Notes: a model not told the origin generated them from the letters alone. A stretch of 64,000 bases of DNA from an uncultured Clostridia bacterium (GCA_947589085.1 CANPZD010000002.1:124001-188000), one strand, 5' to 3'. Counted from the stretch's first letter, positions 33,940-43,184 are shown. Numbers and translations: made by a program.

Positions 33940-35189
33940 AGCGGCTCCTCATCGGATCGGGCGAACCGACGACCACGAAAGAAGCGCTCGACCGTTTGAA
34001 TATCTTTCATAAGTACGCCTCGTTTTTTATCCTCGGCGCGCTCGCGGTCGCGGTGACCTTTCTCATCGTGAACAACAGAGAGCCGATGTTCGGCATACCG
34101 GCTTGGTACATCACGCTGCCCGTCTCCATGCTCTTTCTTGCTTCGAACGCAATCAAGCTGTGGAAAATGCACTCCTTCAACAGCAAGATCGCCTTTTACG
34201 TATTCGATGTGCTCGCGCTATTGGTGCTCACCATCTTTTCGAACGGCGTGCTGATCTCCACGCTCTATCTCATCATCCTCACGGAATTCTATCTGAGTCA
34301 GGAGCATCTGATGGGCAGCGTCGTCATGTGCGTATCCTGCATTCTGCTGCTCTTCATCACGTTCGCGTTTTCCGAAATCGTGCATACGAGCCAGCTCAAC
34401 TTCATTTCGCTTGCCTCGAGCATGGTCAGCGATCTCATTCTCATCGTGATCCATTTTCTCGTGATCAACTTCGCGATCTTCTTTTACAAGAAGAACCGGG
34501 AACTCACGAAAGCCTTCGATGAACTCAACGAGAGCAACGCAAAACTTCATGCCGCCTATCTCGAGCTGCAGGAGCTTACCGCGCTCGAGGAACGCCAGCG
34601 CATTGCAAAAGATATCCACGACACGGCCGGGCATTCGATCACGACCGTGATCATGCAGACCGAAGCGGCGAAATTGGTCATAGATTCCGACCCCGTTGAC
34701 GCAAAACGCAAGATCGCGGCGGCCAATTTACAGGCCAAGCACGCTCTGGAAGAGCTGCGGGAGAGCGTTCACTTGCTTTCCGGGCAGAGAGAGGGGCAGA
34801 CGCTCGAAGACCAGCTTCTCGAGATCATACACGATTCGACCGACGGAACGGGCATCGCGGTCCGGTACGATATCGACAATATCACGCTCTGCGACGCAAA
34901 ACGCCGTTTTATTCTGAATACGCTGAAAGAGGGAATTTCCAACGGACTGCGGCACGGGAACGCTTCGGCATTTTATTTCGAATTGAAAGCCGCGGAATCC
35001 CATGTGAATTTCATGCTCTCGGACAACGGAAAGGGCATGGATATATCCCGTCTGAAAGAGGGATTCGGATTGACGAGCATGCATGCGCGGGCGGAATCGC
35101 TCGGCGGAAACGTATGGTTCGAAACGGAACCGGACGAGGGCTTCGAAATACACCTGACATTGCCGCTCGACGGAGAAAAAGGAGTTTAA
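33936..35189 (+). CDS. Membrane sensor histidine kinase (NarL/LiaS-type)
   Basis: A 417-aa kinase with a TTG start at 33936 preceded by AAGGAAGG and overlapping the radC stop. Six hydrophobic segments (residues about 28-180) form the sensor without a large outer domain. A short coiled linker leads to a HisKA_3 domain with ERQRIAKDIHDTAGHS (phosphorylated His in IHD) and a HATPase_c domain with EGISNGLRHG and DNGKGMD/GFGLTSM. The architecture fits DesK/LiaS-type kinases. The response regulator follows one base after its stop. Confidence 0.92.
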   Translation: MKRLLIGSGEPTTTKEALDRLNIFHKYASFFILGALAVAVTFLIVNNREPMFGIPAWYITLPVSMLFLASNAIKLWKMHSFNSKIAFYVFDVLALLVLTIFSNGVLISTLYLIILTEFYLSQEHLMGSVVMCVSCILLLFITFAFSEIVHTSQLNFISLASSMVSDLILIVIHFLVINFAIFFYKKNRELTKAFDELNESNAKLHAAYLELQELTALEERQRIAKDIHDTAGHSITTVIMQTEAAKLVIDSDPVDAKRKIAAANLQAKHALEELRESVHLLSGQREGQTLEDQLLEIIHDSTDGTGIAVRYDIDNITLCDAKRRFILNTLKEGISNGLRHGNASAFYFELKAAESHVNFMLSDNGKGMDISRLKEGFGLTSMHARAESLGGNVWFETEPDEGFEIHLTLPLDGEKGV

Positions 35190-35190
35190 T

Positions 35191-35835
35191 ATGATCAAAG
35201 TTCTTATCGTTGACGATCAGGCGATCCTCGCCGACGGGATCAAGAGCGTGCTTTCCTCCTGCCCGGAGATCGAAGTCGTGGGGATCGCGTCGGACGGCGT
35301 GCAGGCTGTGAACGCGACGGAACGGCTCATGCCCGACGTGGTGCTCATGGATATCCGCATGCCCAATATGAACGGGGTCATCGCCACGCAGGAGATCAAG
35401 AAGAAGCGCCCGCAGGCAAAAGTGCTCATTCTTACGACCTTCGACGACAGCGACTATATTCTGAACGCCATCAATTACGGCGCAAGCGGATATCTGCTCA
35501 AAGATATTTCCGCGCCTGCCCTTATCGACGCCGTCAAGAACGCGCACGCGGGGGATACGATCCTGCCGGCCAAGATCGCAAAGCGCATTGCGGACGCGGC
35601 GCGGATGGTTTCGAGCGACCGGGAAATCAAACTGAAACGCAGATTTGCCTTATCGGACCGCGAAGTGGAGATCGCGCTCATGCTTCTGGAAGGGTTTACG
35701 AACAAACAGATCGCTTCCGCGCTCAAACTGACGGACGGGACGGCGCGCAATTATATCTCCACGATCTACGAAAAGCTCGATGTCTCTTCGCGGGCGGATG
35801 CCGTCGCCAAGATGAAGGACGTTTTGAATAGCTGA
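35191..35835 (+). CDS. NarL/LuxR-family response regulator
   Basis: A 214-aa regulator. The receiver domain shows VDDQ at 8-11, phosphoacceptor Asp in VVLMDIRMPNMNG (near 54) and the Lys of GYLLKDIS. The C-terminal LuxR-type helix-turn-helix reads LSDREVEIALMLLEGFTNKQ and SALKLTDGTARNYISTIYEK. Partner of the adjacent kinase; targets are unknown. Confidence 0.94.
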   Translation: MIKVLIVDDQAILADGIKSVLSSCPEIEVVGIASDGVQAVNATERLMPDVVLMDIRMPNMNGVIATQEIKKKRPQAKVLILTTFDDSDYILNAINYGASGYLLKDISAPALIDAVKNAHAGDTILPAKIAKRIADAARMVSSDREIKLKRRFALSDREVEIALMLLEGFTNKQIASALKLTDGTARNYISTIYEKLDVSSRADAVAKMKDVLNS

Positions 35836-35870
35836 TCGCGGACATGGTAACCCGATTTTGCTTATATCGA

Positions 35871-35900
35871 AAGCCGCCGAATCTTCGGCGGCTTCTTTGT
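35871..35900. terminator. Terminator between response regulator and pyk
   Basis: A perfect 10-bp stem AAGCCGCCGA/TCGGCGGCTT with a 4-base loop, followed by CTTTGTTT on the plus strand. Confidence 0.7.
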
Positions 35901-35910
35901 TTATGACTTT

Positions 35911-37323
35911 TCAAACGGTCTCGAGATTGATGAGGGAGGAATTGCCGCTCTTTCCGTTCGGCGTCCCGCCCGTGATCACGATCACGTCGTCCTTTTTCAC
36001 AAGGCCGCTTTCCACGGCGGCGCGCTTTGCGAAATGGAAGAGCACATCCACCGAAAAGTACTCCTCGGAAAGAACGGGCAGTACGCCCCAACTGAGCGCA
36101 AGTTTGCGGTAGCTCTTGAGATCCGTCGTCATGCCGATGATATCGATCATGGGGCGGAACCGCGAGACCATCTTGGCCGTGCCGCCCGTGCGGGTGCAGA
36201 CGACGATCGCCTTTGCGTGGACGTCGTGCGCGAGCAGACATGCCGAATGCGACAGCGCGTCGGAAAGGTCGCGGATCAGATATTTATCCTGATCTACGTG
36301 CTGGATGAATTCTTCCTTGCTCTCCGCCTGCACGGCGATGCGCGACATCGCCGCCACGGCCTGCACGGGATATTCCCCCGCGGCGGTCTCGCCCGAGAGC
36401 ATGATCGCGCTGGAACCGTCGTATACGGCGTTCGCGACGTCGGAGATCTCGGCGCGCGTCGGGCGGGGCTGGTGGATCATGGATTCGAGCATTTCGGTCG
36501 CCGTGATGCAGCGTTTCCCCGCGATCCGGCAGGCGTTGATGATGTTTTTTTGGATATCGGGCAGTTCTTCATAGGGAATTTCCACCCCCATGTCGCCTCT
36601 TCCGATCATAATGCCGTCCGAAACGGCGAGGATCTCTTCGAGATTGTTCACGCCCGAACGATTTTCGATCTTCGCGATGAGATCGATCTCCGCGCCGCCG
36701 TGTTCCCGCAAAAAATTGCGCACGTCGAGGATATCCTGCGCTTTGGAGACGAAAGAACATGCGATGAAATCCACGTCGTGTTCGACGCCGAAGAGCAGAT
36801 CGGCCTTATCCTGTTCGGAAAGGTATACGAGATCGAGCGCCTTTTCCGGGAAGAACATGCTTTTCCGTCCGGAAAGCTCGCCGCCGACGACGACTTTGCA
36901 AATCACGTCCGGCTTCATCACGCGAACGACTTCGAAGATCATCAGCCCGTTGTTGAGCAAAATCTTATCGCCGGGATTCATTTCTTCGCAGATATTCTTG
37001 TAGGAAACGGAGACCCGCTTTTCGTCTCCTTCGATCTCCTCCGTCGTGAAAGAAAAGAGATCCCCCGCATGAAGCCGGATCTTTCCGTTTTTGAACGTGC
37101 GGATGCGGAATTCGGGTCCCTTCGTGTCGAGCATGATGGGAAGCGGGATATGTTTCCGTTCCCGCACGCGTTTGACCATGGCGATTGTTTTTGCGTGTTC
37201 CTCGTGCGTTCCGTGCGAAAAATTGATGCGCACGACGTTCATTCCCGCGTCCGCCATGGCGGAGACGATCTCTTCGGTATTCGAAGCCGGGCCGAGCGTG
37301 CATACGATCTTGGTTTTTTTCAT
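35911..37323 (-). CDS. pyk: Pyruvate kinase
   Basis: A 470-aa glycolytic enzyme converting PEP and ADP to pyruvate and ATP. Motifs include MKKTKIVCTLGPAS, NVVRINFSHGTHEEH, the metal/PEP-binding IAKIENRSGVNNLEEI (catalytic Lys and Glu), GRGDMGVEIPYEELP and the TATEMLESM block. The Bacillus-type C-terminal PEP-utilizer extension is absent. GAGG fits the ATG at 37323 (9 bases) better than the one at 37329. Confidence 0.97.
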   Translation of the reverse strand: MKKTKIVCTLGPASNTEEIVSAMADAGMNVVRINFSHGTHEEHAKTIAMVKRVRERKHIPLPIMLDTKGPEFRIRTFKNGKIRLHAGDLFSFTTEEIEGDEKRVSVSYKNICEEMNPGDKILLNNGLMIFEVVRVMKPDVICKVVVGGELSGRKSMFFPEKALDLVYLSEQDKADLLFGVEHDVDFIACSFVSKAQDILDVRNFLREHGGAEIDLIAKIENRSGVNNLEEILAVSDGIMIGRGDMGVEIPYEELPDIQKNIINACRIAGKRCITATEMLESMIHQPRPTRAEISDVANAVYDGSSAIMLSGETAAGEYPVQAVAAMSRIAVQAESKEEFIQHVDQDKYLIRDLSDALSHSACLLAHDVHAKAIVVCTRTGGTAKMVSRFRPMIDIIGMTTDLKSYRKLALSWGVLPVLSEEYFSVDVLFHFAKRAAVESGLVKKDDVIVITGGTPNGKSGNSSLINLETV

Positions 37324-37405
37324 GATCATCGCCTCAAAAAAAAATATGTTATCACTATTTTATCAGATTGCTCGAAAAAAACAAGCGAATTTCGAAATTT
37401 TGTGG

Positions 37406-37411
37406 TATAAT
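37406..37411 (+). promoter_or_regulatory. Extended -10 promoter of rnpB
   Basis: TGGTATAAT ends 7 bases before the first base of the RNase P RNA; no clear -35 box is seen. Confidence 0.6.
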
Positions 37412-37417
37412 ATCCGT

Positions 37418-37766
37418 GATCCGAGCGGACTACGCGGCCGCGGCGTACTTTCGGGTACGATGAGGAAAGTCCGGGCATCGCAGGGCAGGACGCCTGATAA
37501 CGTCAGGTGAAGGCGACTTCAAGGAAAGTGCAACAGAAATAGACCGCCCGCGAGGGCAAGGGTGGAAAGGCGAGGCAAGAGCTCACCGACGGATTGGTAA
37601 CAATCCGTGCCATGTAAACCCCGTCCGATGCAAGTTTGGGTCTCTCCCGCACAGGGCTGCCCGCCCGGGGGAGACCGTGAATAACGCTGGAGCCTGCCGG
37701 CGACGGCAGGCGTAGATAAATGGCCGCGCACGACAGAACCCGGCTTACAGGTCCGGCTCGGATTAC
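37418..37766 (+). ncRNA. rnpB: RNase P RNA (A type)
   Basis: The catalytic RNA that matures tRNA 5' ends. P1 is formed by ATCCGAG near 37419 and CTCGGAT at 37757-37763. Conserved core segments GAGGAAAGTCCGGGC, ACAGAAATAGACCGCC, GTAACAATCCGTGCC, AGATAAATGGCCGC and ACAGAACCCGGCTTAC are present in order and spacing. The absence of B-type (Bacillus) hallmarks and the overall layout fit the ancestral A type. Confidence 0.95.
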
Positions 37767-37805
37767 CGAAGCCCCGCCGCAAATGCGGCGGGGCTTCGGC
37801 GAATT
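37766..37805 (+). terminator. rnpB terminator
   Basis: A perfect 15-bp stem CCGAAGCCCCGCCGC/GCGGCGGGGCTTCGG with an AAAT loop directly follows the RNA; a T-rich stretch comes about 15 bases later. Confidence 0.75.
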
Positions 37806-37906
37806 TCCGATTTTTATGTCCGAAAATACGCAATAATTTCAAAAAAAAGCGTGTTTTTCGTTGAAAAACGCAATAAAAATATTTATTTAGAAATTTATCG
37901 AAATAC

Positions 37907-37948
37907 TTGACTCCGATGTTGCTTTATGGTATAATCAATGAAATTATA
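37907..37948 (+). promoter_or_regulatory. sdpR promoter with overlapping operator
   Basis: TTGACT at 37907-37912 and TATAAT at 37930-37935 have a 17-bp spacer and a TGG extended -10. TATAAT-7 bases-ATTATA (37930-37948) is an inverted repeat covering the -10 and start site, a natural site for autorepression by SdpR. Confidence 0.7.
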
Positions 37949-37965
37949 ATACGGAGGAAGAAACG

Positions 37966-38247
37966 TTGAAGGGGGTTTGGAATGCGCTTGCGGATCCGAC
38001 GCGGCGGGAGATTTTGAAACTTCTGAAAGGCCGTCCGCACACGGCAGGGGAGATCGCGGATCAGTTTTCGCTCTCGGCGGCGACGGTTTCCCATCATCTT
38101 TCCGTGCTTCGCGAAAATAAACTCGTGAATGTGGACCGCAGGGCGCAGACGCTCATTTACTCGCTCGACGCCACGGTCTTGCAGGACGTCGTCTGCACCG
38201 TTCTCGATCTGGCCGCGCCGGAACGGACGGAAAGGAGAAAGAAATGA
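37966..38247 (+). CDS. sdpR: SdpR-like ArsR-family autorepressor
   Basis: A 93-aa winged-helix protein with a TTG start preceded by GGAGGAAG. VWNALADPTRREILKLLKGRPH, AGEIADQFSLSAATVSHHLSVL and the wing VDRRAQTLIYSLD are typical of the SdpR branch, which represses sdpRI in Bacillus. There are no metal-binding Cys/His clusters. The stop overlaps sdpI (ATGA). Confidence 0.88.
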   Translation: MKGVWNALADPTRREILKLLKGRPHTAGEIADQFSLSAATVSHHLSVLRENKLVNVDRRAQTLIYSLDATVLQDVVCTVLDLAAPERTERRKK

Positions 38248-38939
38248 AAACAGCCATCATCTATACCGTGCTCTCCGTCCTCAATCTGATCGGATTTGCG
38301 GTCGGCGCCGCGCTGCTTCCCGCGCGCGTGCCCGTTCATTTCGATGCAGCGGGGCTGGCAAACCGATTCGGTTCCCCTTGGGAATATATCGCTTTTCCCG
38401 CCGTAACGGCGCTCATGACGCTCGGATTATGGGTGGTCGCGCTCGGCAGGCGGGGAAAGAAACGGACGATCCTTGCCGCATTGTTCTGCGGTCTGGGAGC
38501 GGTGTTCGCCTGTTTGGGTTGGATGTTCTTCGGGATTATTTCCCAGTTCCGCCCCGGAGAGACGATGAGTATTCCGTTCGGCGCCGTCACCGTGCTCCCT
38601 TGCGCGCTGCTTCTGGTCGTGCTCGGCAATTATATGCCGCGCGTCCGCCAGAACGCTTTTATCGGCGTAAGAACTTCCGCGACGATGAAGAGCGAAACGG
38701 TCTGGATAAAGGCGAACCGGGCGGGAGGATATGCATTCTTCGCGGCGGGACTTGTTTCCGCGGCGGCAGCGATCGTCTTTTCCTGCGTCGACGCGAAGCC
38801 GAGGCTGGATTTTATATCCATTCCGGTTTTTTTGGGATGCATTCTGGCGGCGGCCGTGTTCTGCGTCGTGTACGCGAACAGCTGTTATCGGCGAGAATTG
38901 CGGAATGGGGGCGGAAAAACAGAACAAAGCGACGAATGA
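38244..38939 (+). CDS. sdpI: SdpI-family membrane protein
   Basis: A 231-aa protein with about six membrane segments. The N-terminal DUF1648 part has PVHFDAAGLANRFG; the later SdpI motif reads VLGNYMPRVRQNAFIGVRTS followed by SETVWIKANRAGGY. In Bacillus SdpI confers immunity to the SdpC toxin and relays its presence by sequestering SdpR. No sdpC or sdpAB gene is in the window, so here the pair may defend against toxins made by others. Confidence 0.9.
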   Translation: MKTAIIYTVLSVLNLIGFAVGAALLPARVPVHFDAAGLANRFGSPWEYIAFPAVTALMTLGLWVVALGRRGKKRTILAALFCGLGAVFACLGWMFFGIISQFRPGETMSIPFGAVTVLPCALLLVVLGNYMPRVRQNAFIGVRTSATMKSETVWIKANRAGGYAFFAAGLVSAAAAIVFSCVDAKPRLDFISIPVFLGCILAAAVFCVVYANSCYRRELRNGGGKTEQSDE

Positions 38940-38944
38940 TAACG

Positions 38945-38976
38945 AAAAAACACATCCCTCGAGGGATGTGTTTTTG
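38945..38976. terminator. Terminator after sdpI
   Basis: A perfect palindrome of about 32 bases centred on CCCTCGAGGG with flanking A and T runs, able to terminate on either strand. Confidence 0.85.
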
Positions 38977-39054
38977 TTTGAAAAAAATTCAGAAAAATTT
39001 TGTGCGAATTTGCATAAAGTGTGTTATGATAAGGAGTGATACGGAGGCTGCGCG

Positions 39055-41415
39055 ATGAACGGCAAAAAGGCCAAAAAACTCATCGAAACACGCAAGAAAG
39101 CCGATAAGGCGTGGTATCTTTCTCTTTTGGACGAGAAGGAACAGTTTGCGTACGAAGAAGATCATCTGAAAGCCGTTCTGATCTCTCTGAAAGCCTTTTA
39201 TATCCTGCGCTATCAGCGGCGGATCGCCGAATTGAAACGGGAGGCCGCGCAGATCGCTTCGCAAGAGGAATACACCGCGGAGAACTATCGGCTTTTGCTC
39301 GAGAAGAACGCGGAGATCGCGGCGGAATACAAGAAGCTCAACGCCTATAAATGCTTTTTTGCCGAGCCGTATTTTGCCCGCATGGACGTGGTGGAGGAAA
39401 CCGAGGGGTACAGCAGTTATTATATCGGGAAGAAGGGGGACGTCAAGCTCGAGATCGTCGATTGGCGCGCGCCCTTCGCCGTGCGATACTATCAGAAGAG
39501 CCGTGTCAATTTCCGGATCAACGAATTCGAATACCGCACCGTTCTTCGCCGCGCGCTCTCCGTGAAGAACGGAAAATTGCTCGATTTCAAGAACGAATAT
39601 CTTTCCGTAAAGGACGTGCTTACGCCCGAAGAGATCGCGGGAAGAGACGAGGAGATCCTCTTCGACCCGTATTTGAGGAGCATCATAAAGAGCCGGAAAG
39701 ACGACGTCCGCGTGCGCGATATCATCCAGACCATTCAGGAAAAACAATTCGAGATCATCACGCGGCCGGAGCGCGAAAGTTTTGTCTTGCAGGGCTGCGC
39801 GGGCAGCGGAAAGACGATGATTTTATTGCACAGGCTGAGCTATCTCATGTACAACAACGAATCCATCCGTCCCGGGAACGTGCTCGTGATCACGCCTTCG
39901 GATAGCTTTAACGCCTTTATCGACGAGCTTTCTCAAGTCCTCGAGTTGGAAAAAGTGCGCACCATCACGCTGAAAAATTATTATTTTCAGGCGCTCGAAC
40001 ATGAAGGGATCGAGCTTGCTTCCCGCATGACGGGAGAGCGGGAAGCGCCGGAATATCTCGAATTTCTGTATTCGCCGCGGTTTTCCGAGGAGATCCGCCG
40101 CAAGATCGGCAAAATGTTTTCCGATGTTTACGGCATGTTTGCGGGCGCGGAGTGCCGCGAGATCTCCGAGCGCATCCTATCGCTCTGCGCGGCGCGGAGA
40201 GAGAATTATGCGCGCATCAAGAACGCTTCCACGCGCGTGCGGCGCGCCGTGCTCGGCGAAATGAAGGAATCCAAAGAGGACGGATTTTATTTCACGAAGC
40301 CGTTCCGTTCGCTCATGAGCGCGTTTGTGCAGACGGAGGATTTTCTGAACTATGTATTGTTCGAAACCGCGCGGACGCCCGATTATTTCTTCCGCCAGTT
40401 TACCGAATTTTACCGTTGCGCGCAGTATATTTCCGCGTCCGGAGAGAAGATCATGGCCGCCGCGCAGAACGATCTCGGATCGCTTGCGGAGGCCGTGGAG
40501 CGGGAAATCGCGGATCTGAAACGGTACCGCCTGCGGCGCGGGAACGAAGAAGTTTATACGTATTCTGACCGCATCGGCCGCCGGCAGGAGCTGCTCGCCG
40601 AGATCGGCCGCGTTTCCGGGATCGTGGCGCAGATGGAGACGGATCTGAGTTTCTTCGAGGAATTTTTTTCCGTTTTTCGGCTTACGGGCTATTGCGCGGA
40701 ACTCGGCAGGTGCAGAGGCGCCGTAGATATCACGCGCTGGCTGTACCGCGGGACGATAAAAAAATACAAGAAAAAATACGGCATGAAGGGGGTGTATCTT
40801 TCCGACGGCTATGCGCTCGCCAGCGTGTTGGTCGAGTCCGGCCGAAAGCTTATGCCCCGATACGGCCTCGTGTTCGTGGACGAGGGGCAGGATATTTCGG
40901 AAGGGGAATATGCGCTGCTCAAAAAGATCCACACGGGGGCGGCTTTGAATGTTTTCGGGGATCTGAAACAGAATATCACGCCCTATCGCGGTCTGAAAAA
41001 TTGGGACAGCCTTGCCTGCCCCGTGTATACGCTGGACCGCAACTACCGCAATACGAATGAGATCGTGGAATTCGTTTCGGGCGTTCTGGACGCCGATATG
41101 CGGCCCATCGGCCTGCACGGCGAGACGGTGGCAAAGCTGAAAATGAGAAACGTCAGCGGATTTTTCCGTGAGAAACAGGGCCTGAAAGCGGTCATCGCGC
41201 GCGAGGAATATCTTCCGCTCTTCAATCGGCGCGGCTACCGTGCGCTCTCGGCGGACGGAAAGCTCTCGAAATCGAAGATCAACGTGATGAGCGTGTATGA
41301 GAGCAAGGGGCTTGAATTCTCCGTTGTGGCCGTTTACGACAAGGGCATGTCCGAAAACGAGAAGTATGTCGCCTATACGCGCGCGCTTCGGGAGCTTGCG
41401 GTCATCGAGGATTGA
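39055..41415 (+). CDS. helD: HelD-type UvrD-family ATPase
   Basis: A 786-aa protein of the HelD family, which binds RNA polymerase and frees stalled or rifampicin-bound enzyme in Gram-positive bacteria. The coiled N-terminal arm (residues 1-100), the YYIGKKGDVKLEIVDWRAPF block, Walker A LQGCAGSGKTMILLHRLSYL (near 240-260), motif II VDEGQDISEGE, the DRNYRNTNEI motif and the late VMSVYESKGLEFSVVAVYD motif are all HelD/UvrD marks. GGAGG precedes the ATG. The HAD gene follows one base after its stop. Confidence 0.92.
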   Translation: MNGKKAKKLIETRKKADKAWYLSLLDEKEQFAYEEDHLKAVLISLKAFYILRYQRRIAELKREAAQIASQEEYTAENYRLLLEKNAEIAAEYKKLNAYKCFFAEPYFARMDVVEETEGYSSYYIGKKGDVKLEIVDWRAPFAVRYYQKSRVNFRINEFEYRTVLRRALSVKNGKLLDFKNEYLSVKDVLTPEEIAGRDEEILFDPYLRSIIKSRKDDVRVRDIIQTIQEKQFEIITRPERESFVLQGCAGSGKTMILLHRLSYLMYNNESIRPGNVLVITPSDSFNAFIDELSQVLELEKVRTITLKNYYFQALEHEGIELASRMTGEREAPEYLEFLYSPRFSEEIRRKIGKMFSDVYGMFAGAECREISERILSLCAARRENYARIKNASTRVRRAVLGEMKESKEDGFYFTKPFRSLMSAFVQTEDFLNYVLFETARTPDYFFRQFTEFYRCAQYISASGEKIMAAAQNDLGSLAEAVEREIADLKRYRLRRGNEEVYTYSDRIGRRQELLAEIGRVSGIVAQMETDLSFFEEFFSVFRLTGYCAELGRCRGAVDITRWLYRGTIKKYKKKYGMKGVYLSDGYALASVLVESGRKLMPRYGLVFVDEGQDISEGEYALLKKIHTGAALNVFGDLKQNITPYRGLKNWDSLACPVYTLDRNYRNTNEIVEFVSGVLDADMRPIGLHGETVAKLKMRNVSGFFREKQGLKAVIAREEYLPLFNRRGYRALSADGKLSKSKINVMSVYESKGLEFSVVAVYDKGMSENEKYVAYTRALRELAVIED

Positions 41416-41416
41416 A

Positions 41417-42094
41417 ATGAAAGATATTTTCTTGTTGGATATGGACGATACCCTGCTGGATTTTCAGCGTAGCGAGGAGGAAAATTTCTTCCGCACGCTC
41501 TCCTTTTTCGGGATCTGCGCGGGGAGGGACGCATACCTGCGTTTTCACAAGATCAACGACGATCTGTGGAAATTGCTCGAGCGGGGTTCGGTCACGCGGG
41601 AATGCCTCAAGATCCGGCGGTTTGAAATTTTGTTCGAAGAGTACGGATTCGAGGGAGATCTCGGCGCGATCGCGCGGACCTATTGCGAAAATCTCCGCGA
41701 CGTGTGTTTTCCGTTCGAGGGCGCCGAAGCGTTCGTTGGAACGCTTTCGGAGCATGGGCGGGTCTATCTCGTGACCAACGGCAGCGAGCAGATCCAGAAA
41801 CGGCACATGGCGGACGCCGGTTTTTTGCCTCATCTCAGCGGAGCGTTTATTTCGGAAGAGATCGGCTGCAACAAGCCTTCCGCGGCCTTTGCGGAGCACG
41901 TCAAAACGCACATTCCCGATTTTCGGAACGCCCGCGCCGTATGGATCGGCGACAGCCTTACTTCGGACATGCTATGCGCCGAAGCCGCCGGGATCGATTT
42001 TATTCTGTATGCGCCCGCCGGGAAGCCGCACGGCTTTTCGGGCGCGCACGCAGAGAATTACGAGGAGATCCTTACGCTGCTCGGGATCCGTTGA
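41417..42094 (+). CDS. YjjG-type HAD hydrolase (nucleotidase-like)
   Basis: A 225-aa HAD protein starting at the ATG at 41417, just after the helD stop, with GAGG inside helD as ribosome-binding site. Motif I LLDMDDTLLDF, motif II LVTNGSEQIQKRH, Lys in EEIGCNKPS, and motif IV WIGDSLTSDMLCAEAAG. The IQKRHMADAGFLPH region is typical of YjjG, which dephosphorylates non-canonical pyrimidine nucleotides. Activity is inferred. Confidence 0.9.
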   Translation: MKDIFLLDMDDTLLDFQRSEEENFFRTLSFFGICAGRDAYLRFHKINDDLWKLLERGSVTRECLKIRRFEILFEEYGFEGDLGAIARTYCENLRDVCFPFEGAEAFVGTLSEHGRVYLVTNGSEQIQKRHMADAGFLPHLSGAFISEEIGCNKPSAAFAEHVKTHIPDFRNARAVWIGDSLTSDMLCAEAAGIDFILYAPAGKPHGFSGAHAENYEEILTLLGIR

Positions 42095-42244
42095 AAACGT
42101 GCGTTCCGAGTCGATTTCGGGCGGATCCCGCCATAAAACGCGCCGTTCTGATAGGAACGGGCAATTCTTTCTGCTGTTCGACAGTTTCCGACACGATTCC
42201 CGAAAACAAGACATCTTTCCTGCCGCGCAAGATGAAAAAAATAC

Positions 42245-42274
42245 TTTACATCGGTCTGCGGAGAGAGGTATAAT
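42245..42274 (+). promoter_or_regulatory. Promoter of the 56-aa ORF
   Basis: TTTACA at 42245-42250 and TATAAT at 42269-42274 have an 18-bp spacer. The 150 bases upstream (42095-42244) show only a weak CCGTTC/GAACGG hairpin near 42146 that may end the HAD transcript. Confidence 0.7.
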
Positions 42275-42314
42275 CAAGATAGAAAACTTCGGAAAATCGA
42301 AAAGAGAGGAACGG

Positions 42315-42485
42315 ATGATGGAAAACAACGAAGAAGTCAAAATCAGTGCGTCCCAGGTTCTGGCAATGCTTTGTGAAATGGCAAAAGATGAATTTGAAGC
42401 GAAATGTTGTTGTTTCGGAGACATAATGACGCTATCCTTTCGGAAAAATCAGCAATGTTTCATCGTTAAAATCAAAGAAATGTAA
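42315..42485 (+). CDS. Orphan 56-aa protein
   Basis: A short ORF (MMENNEEVKISASQVLAMLC...) with its own promoter, an AGAGAGGA ribosome-binding site and its own terminator, which together support expression. The Met at 42318 is equally possible. It has a CCC run in the middle (EAKCCCFGD) and a C-terminal beta-rich stretch. Not recognised. Confidence 0.6.
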   Translation: MMENNEEVKISASQVLAMLCEMAKDEFEAKCCCFGDIMTLSFRKNQQCFIVKIKEM

Positions 42486-42491
42486 AAAAAC

Positions 42492-42526
42492 AAACCGCCC
42501 GCAGCGCAAAGCCAGGGCGGTTTTTT
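42492..42526 (+). terminator. Terminator of the 56-aa ORF
   Basis: A 9-bp stem AAACCGCCC/GGGCGGTTT with a 14-base loop and T run, 6 bases after the stop. Confidence 0.8.
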
Positions 42527-42597
42527 CATATGCAAAATATAAAATTTTCGGAAGATCCGACGCTTTTCCCGCCCGCACGGAGCAGGCAAAAAAGCGA

Positions 42598-43143
42598 TCA
42601 ATAGTTCTCTTTCTTCACTTCGAAGAACGCCTGCGGGTGATTGCAGACGGGGCAGACGTCCGGCGCTTTTGTCCCTACCACGATATGGCCGCAATTTCTG
42701 CATTCCCAGACGTATACGCCGCTTTTTTCAAAGACCTGGTTGGTTTCGACATTGCGAAAGAGGGCGCGGTATCTTTCTTCATGCGCTTTTTCGATGGCGG
42801 CGACCCCGCGGAACTGTGCCGCCAGCGCCGTGAATCCTTCCTCTTCCGCCTCCTGCGCCATGCGCTCGTACATATCCGTCCACTCGGCGTTTTCGCCCTC
42901 GGCGGCGGCAAGCAGGTTGGCGGGCGTATCTCCCAGCTCTCCGAGCGCCTTGAACCAAAGTTTGGCGTGTTCTTTTTCGTTCTCGGCGGTCTTTAAGAAA
43001 AGTTCGGCAATCTGTTCATAGCCCGCTTTTTTCGCGACGGAGGCGAAATACGTGTATTTATTGCGCGCCTGCGATTCTCCCGCAAACGCCGCCCACAAGT
43101 TTTGTTCCGTCTTTGTTCCCGCGTAGGGATTCTTTTTTTCCAT
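42598..43143 (-). CDS. rbr: Rubrerythrin
   Basis: A 181-aa peroxide-reducing protein. The four-helix diiron domain has [16 protein letters not shown] and [11 protein letters not shown] as first ExxH set and IEKAHEERY for the second; the C-terminal rubredoxin-type domain has [10 protein letters not shown] and DVCPVCNHP binding one iron. AAGGAG precedes the ATG at 43143 on the minus strand. It protects an anaerobe from oxygen and peroxide. Single gene with its own promoter. Confidence 0.97.
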   Translation of the reverse strand: MEKKNPYAGTKTEQNLWAAFAGESQARNKYTYFASVAKKAGYEQIAELFLKTAENEKEHAKLWFKALGELGDTPANLLAAAEGENAEWTDMYERMAQEAEEEGFTALAAQFRGVAAIEKAHEERYRALFRNVETNQVFEKSGVYVWECRNCGHIVVGTKAPDVCPVCNHPQAFFEVKKENY

Positions 43144-43184
43144 AAATCGACTCCTTTTGAAAGATCTTCCCGATCTTCCAACAA

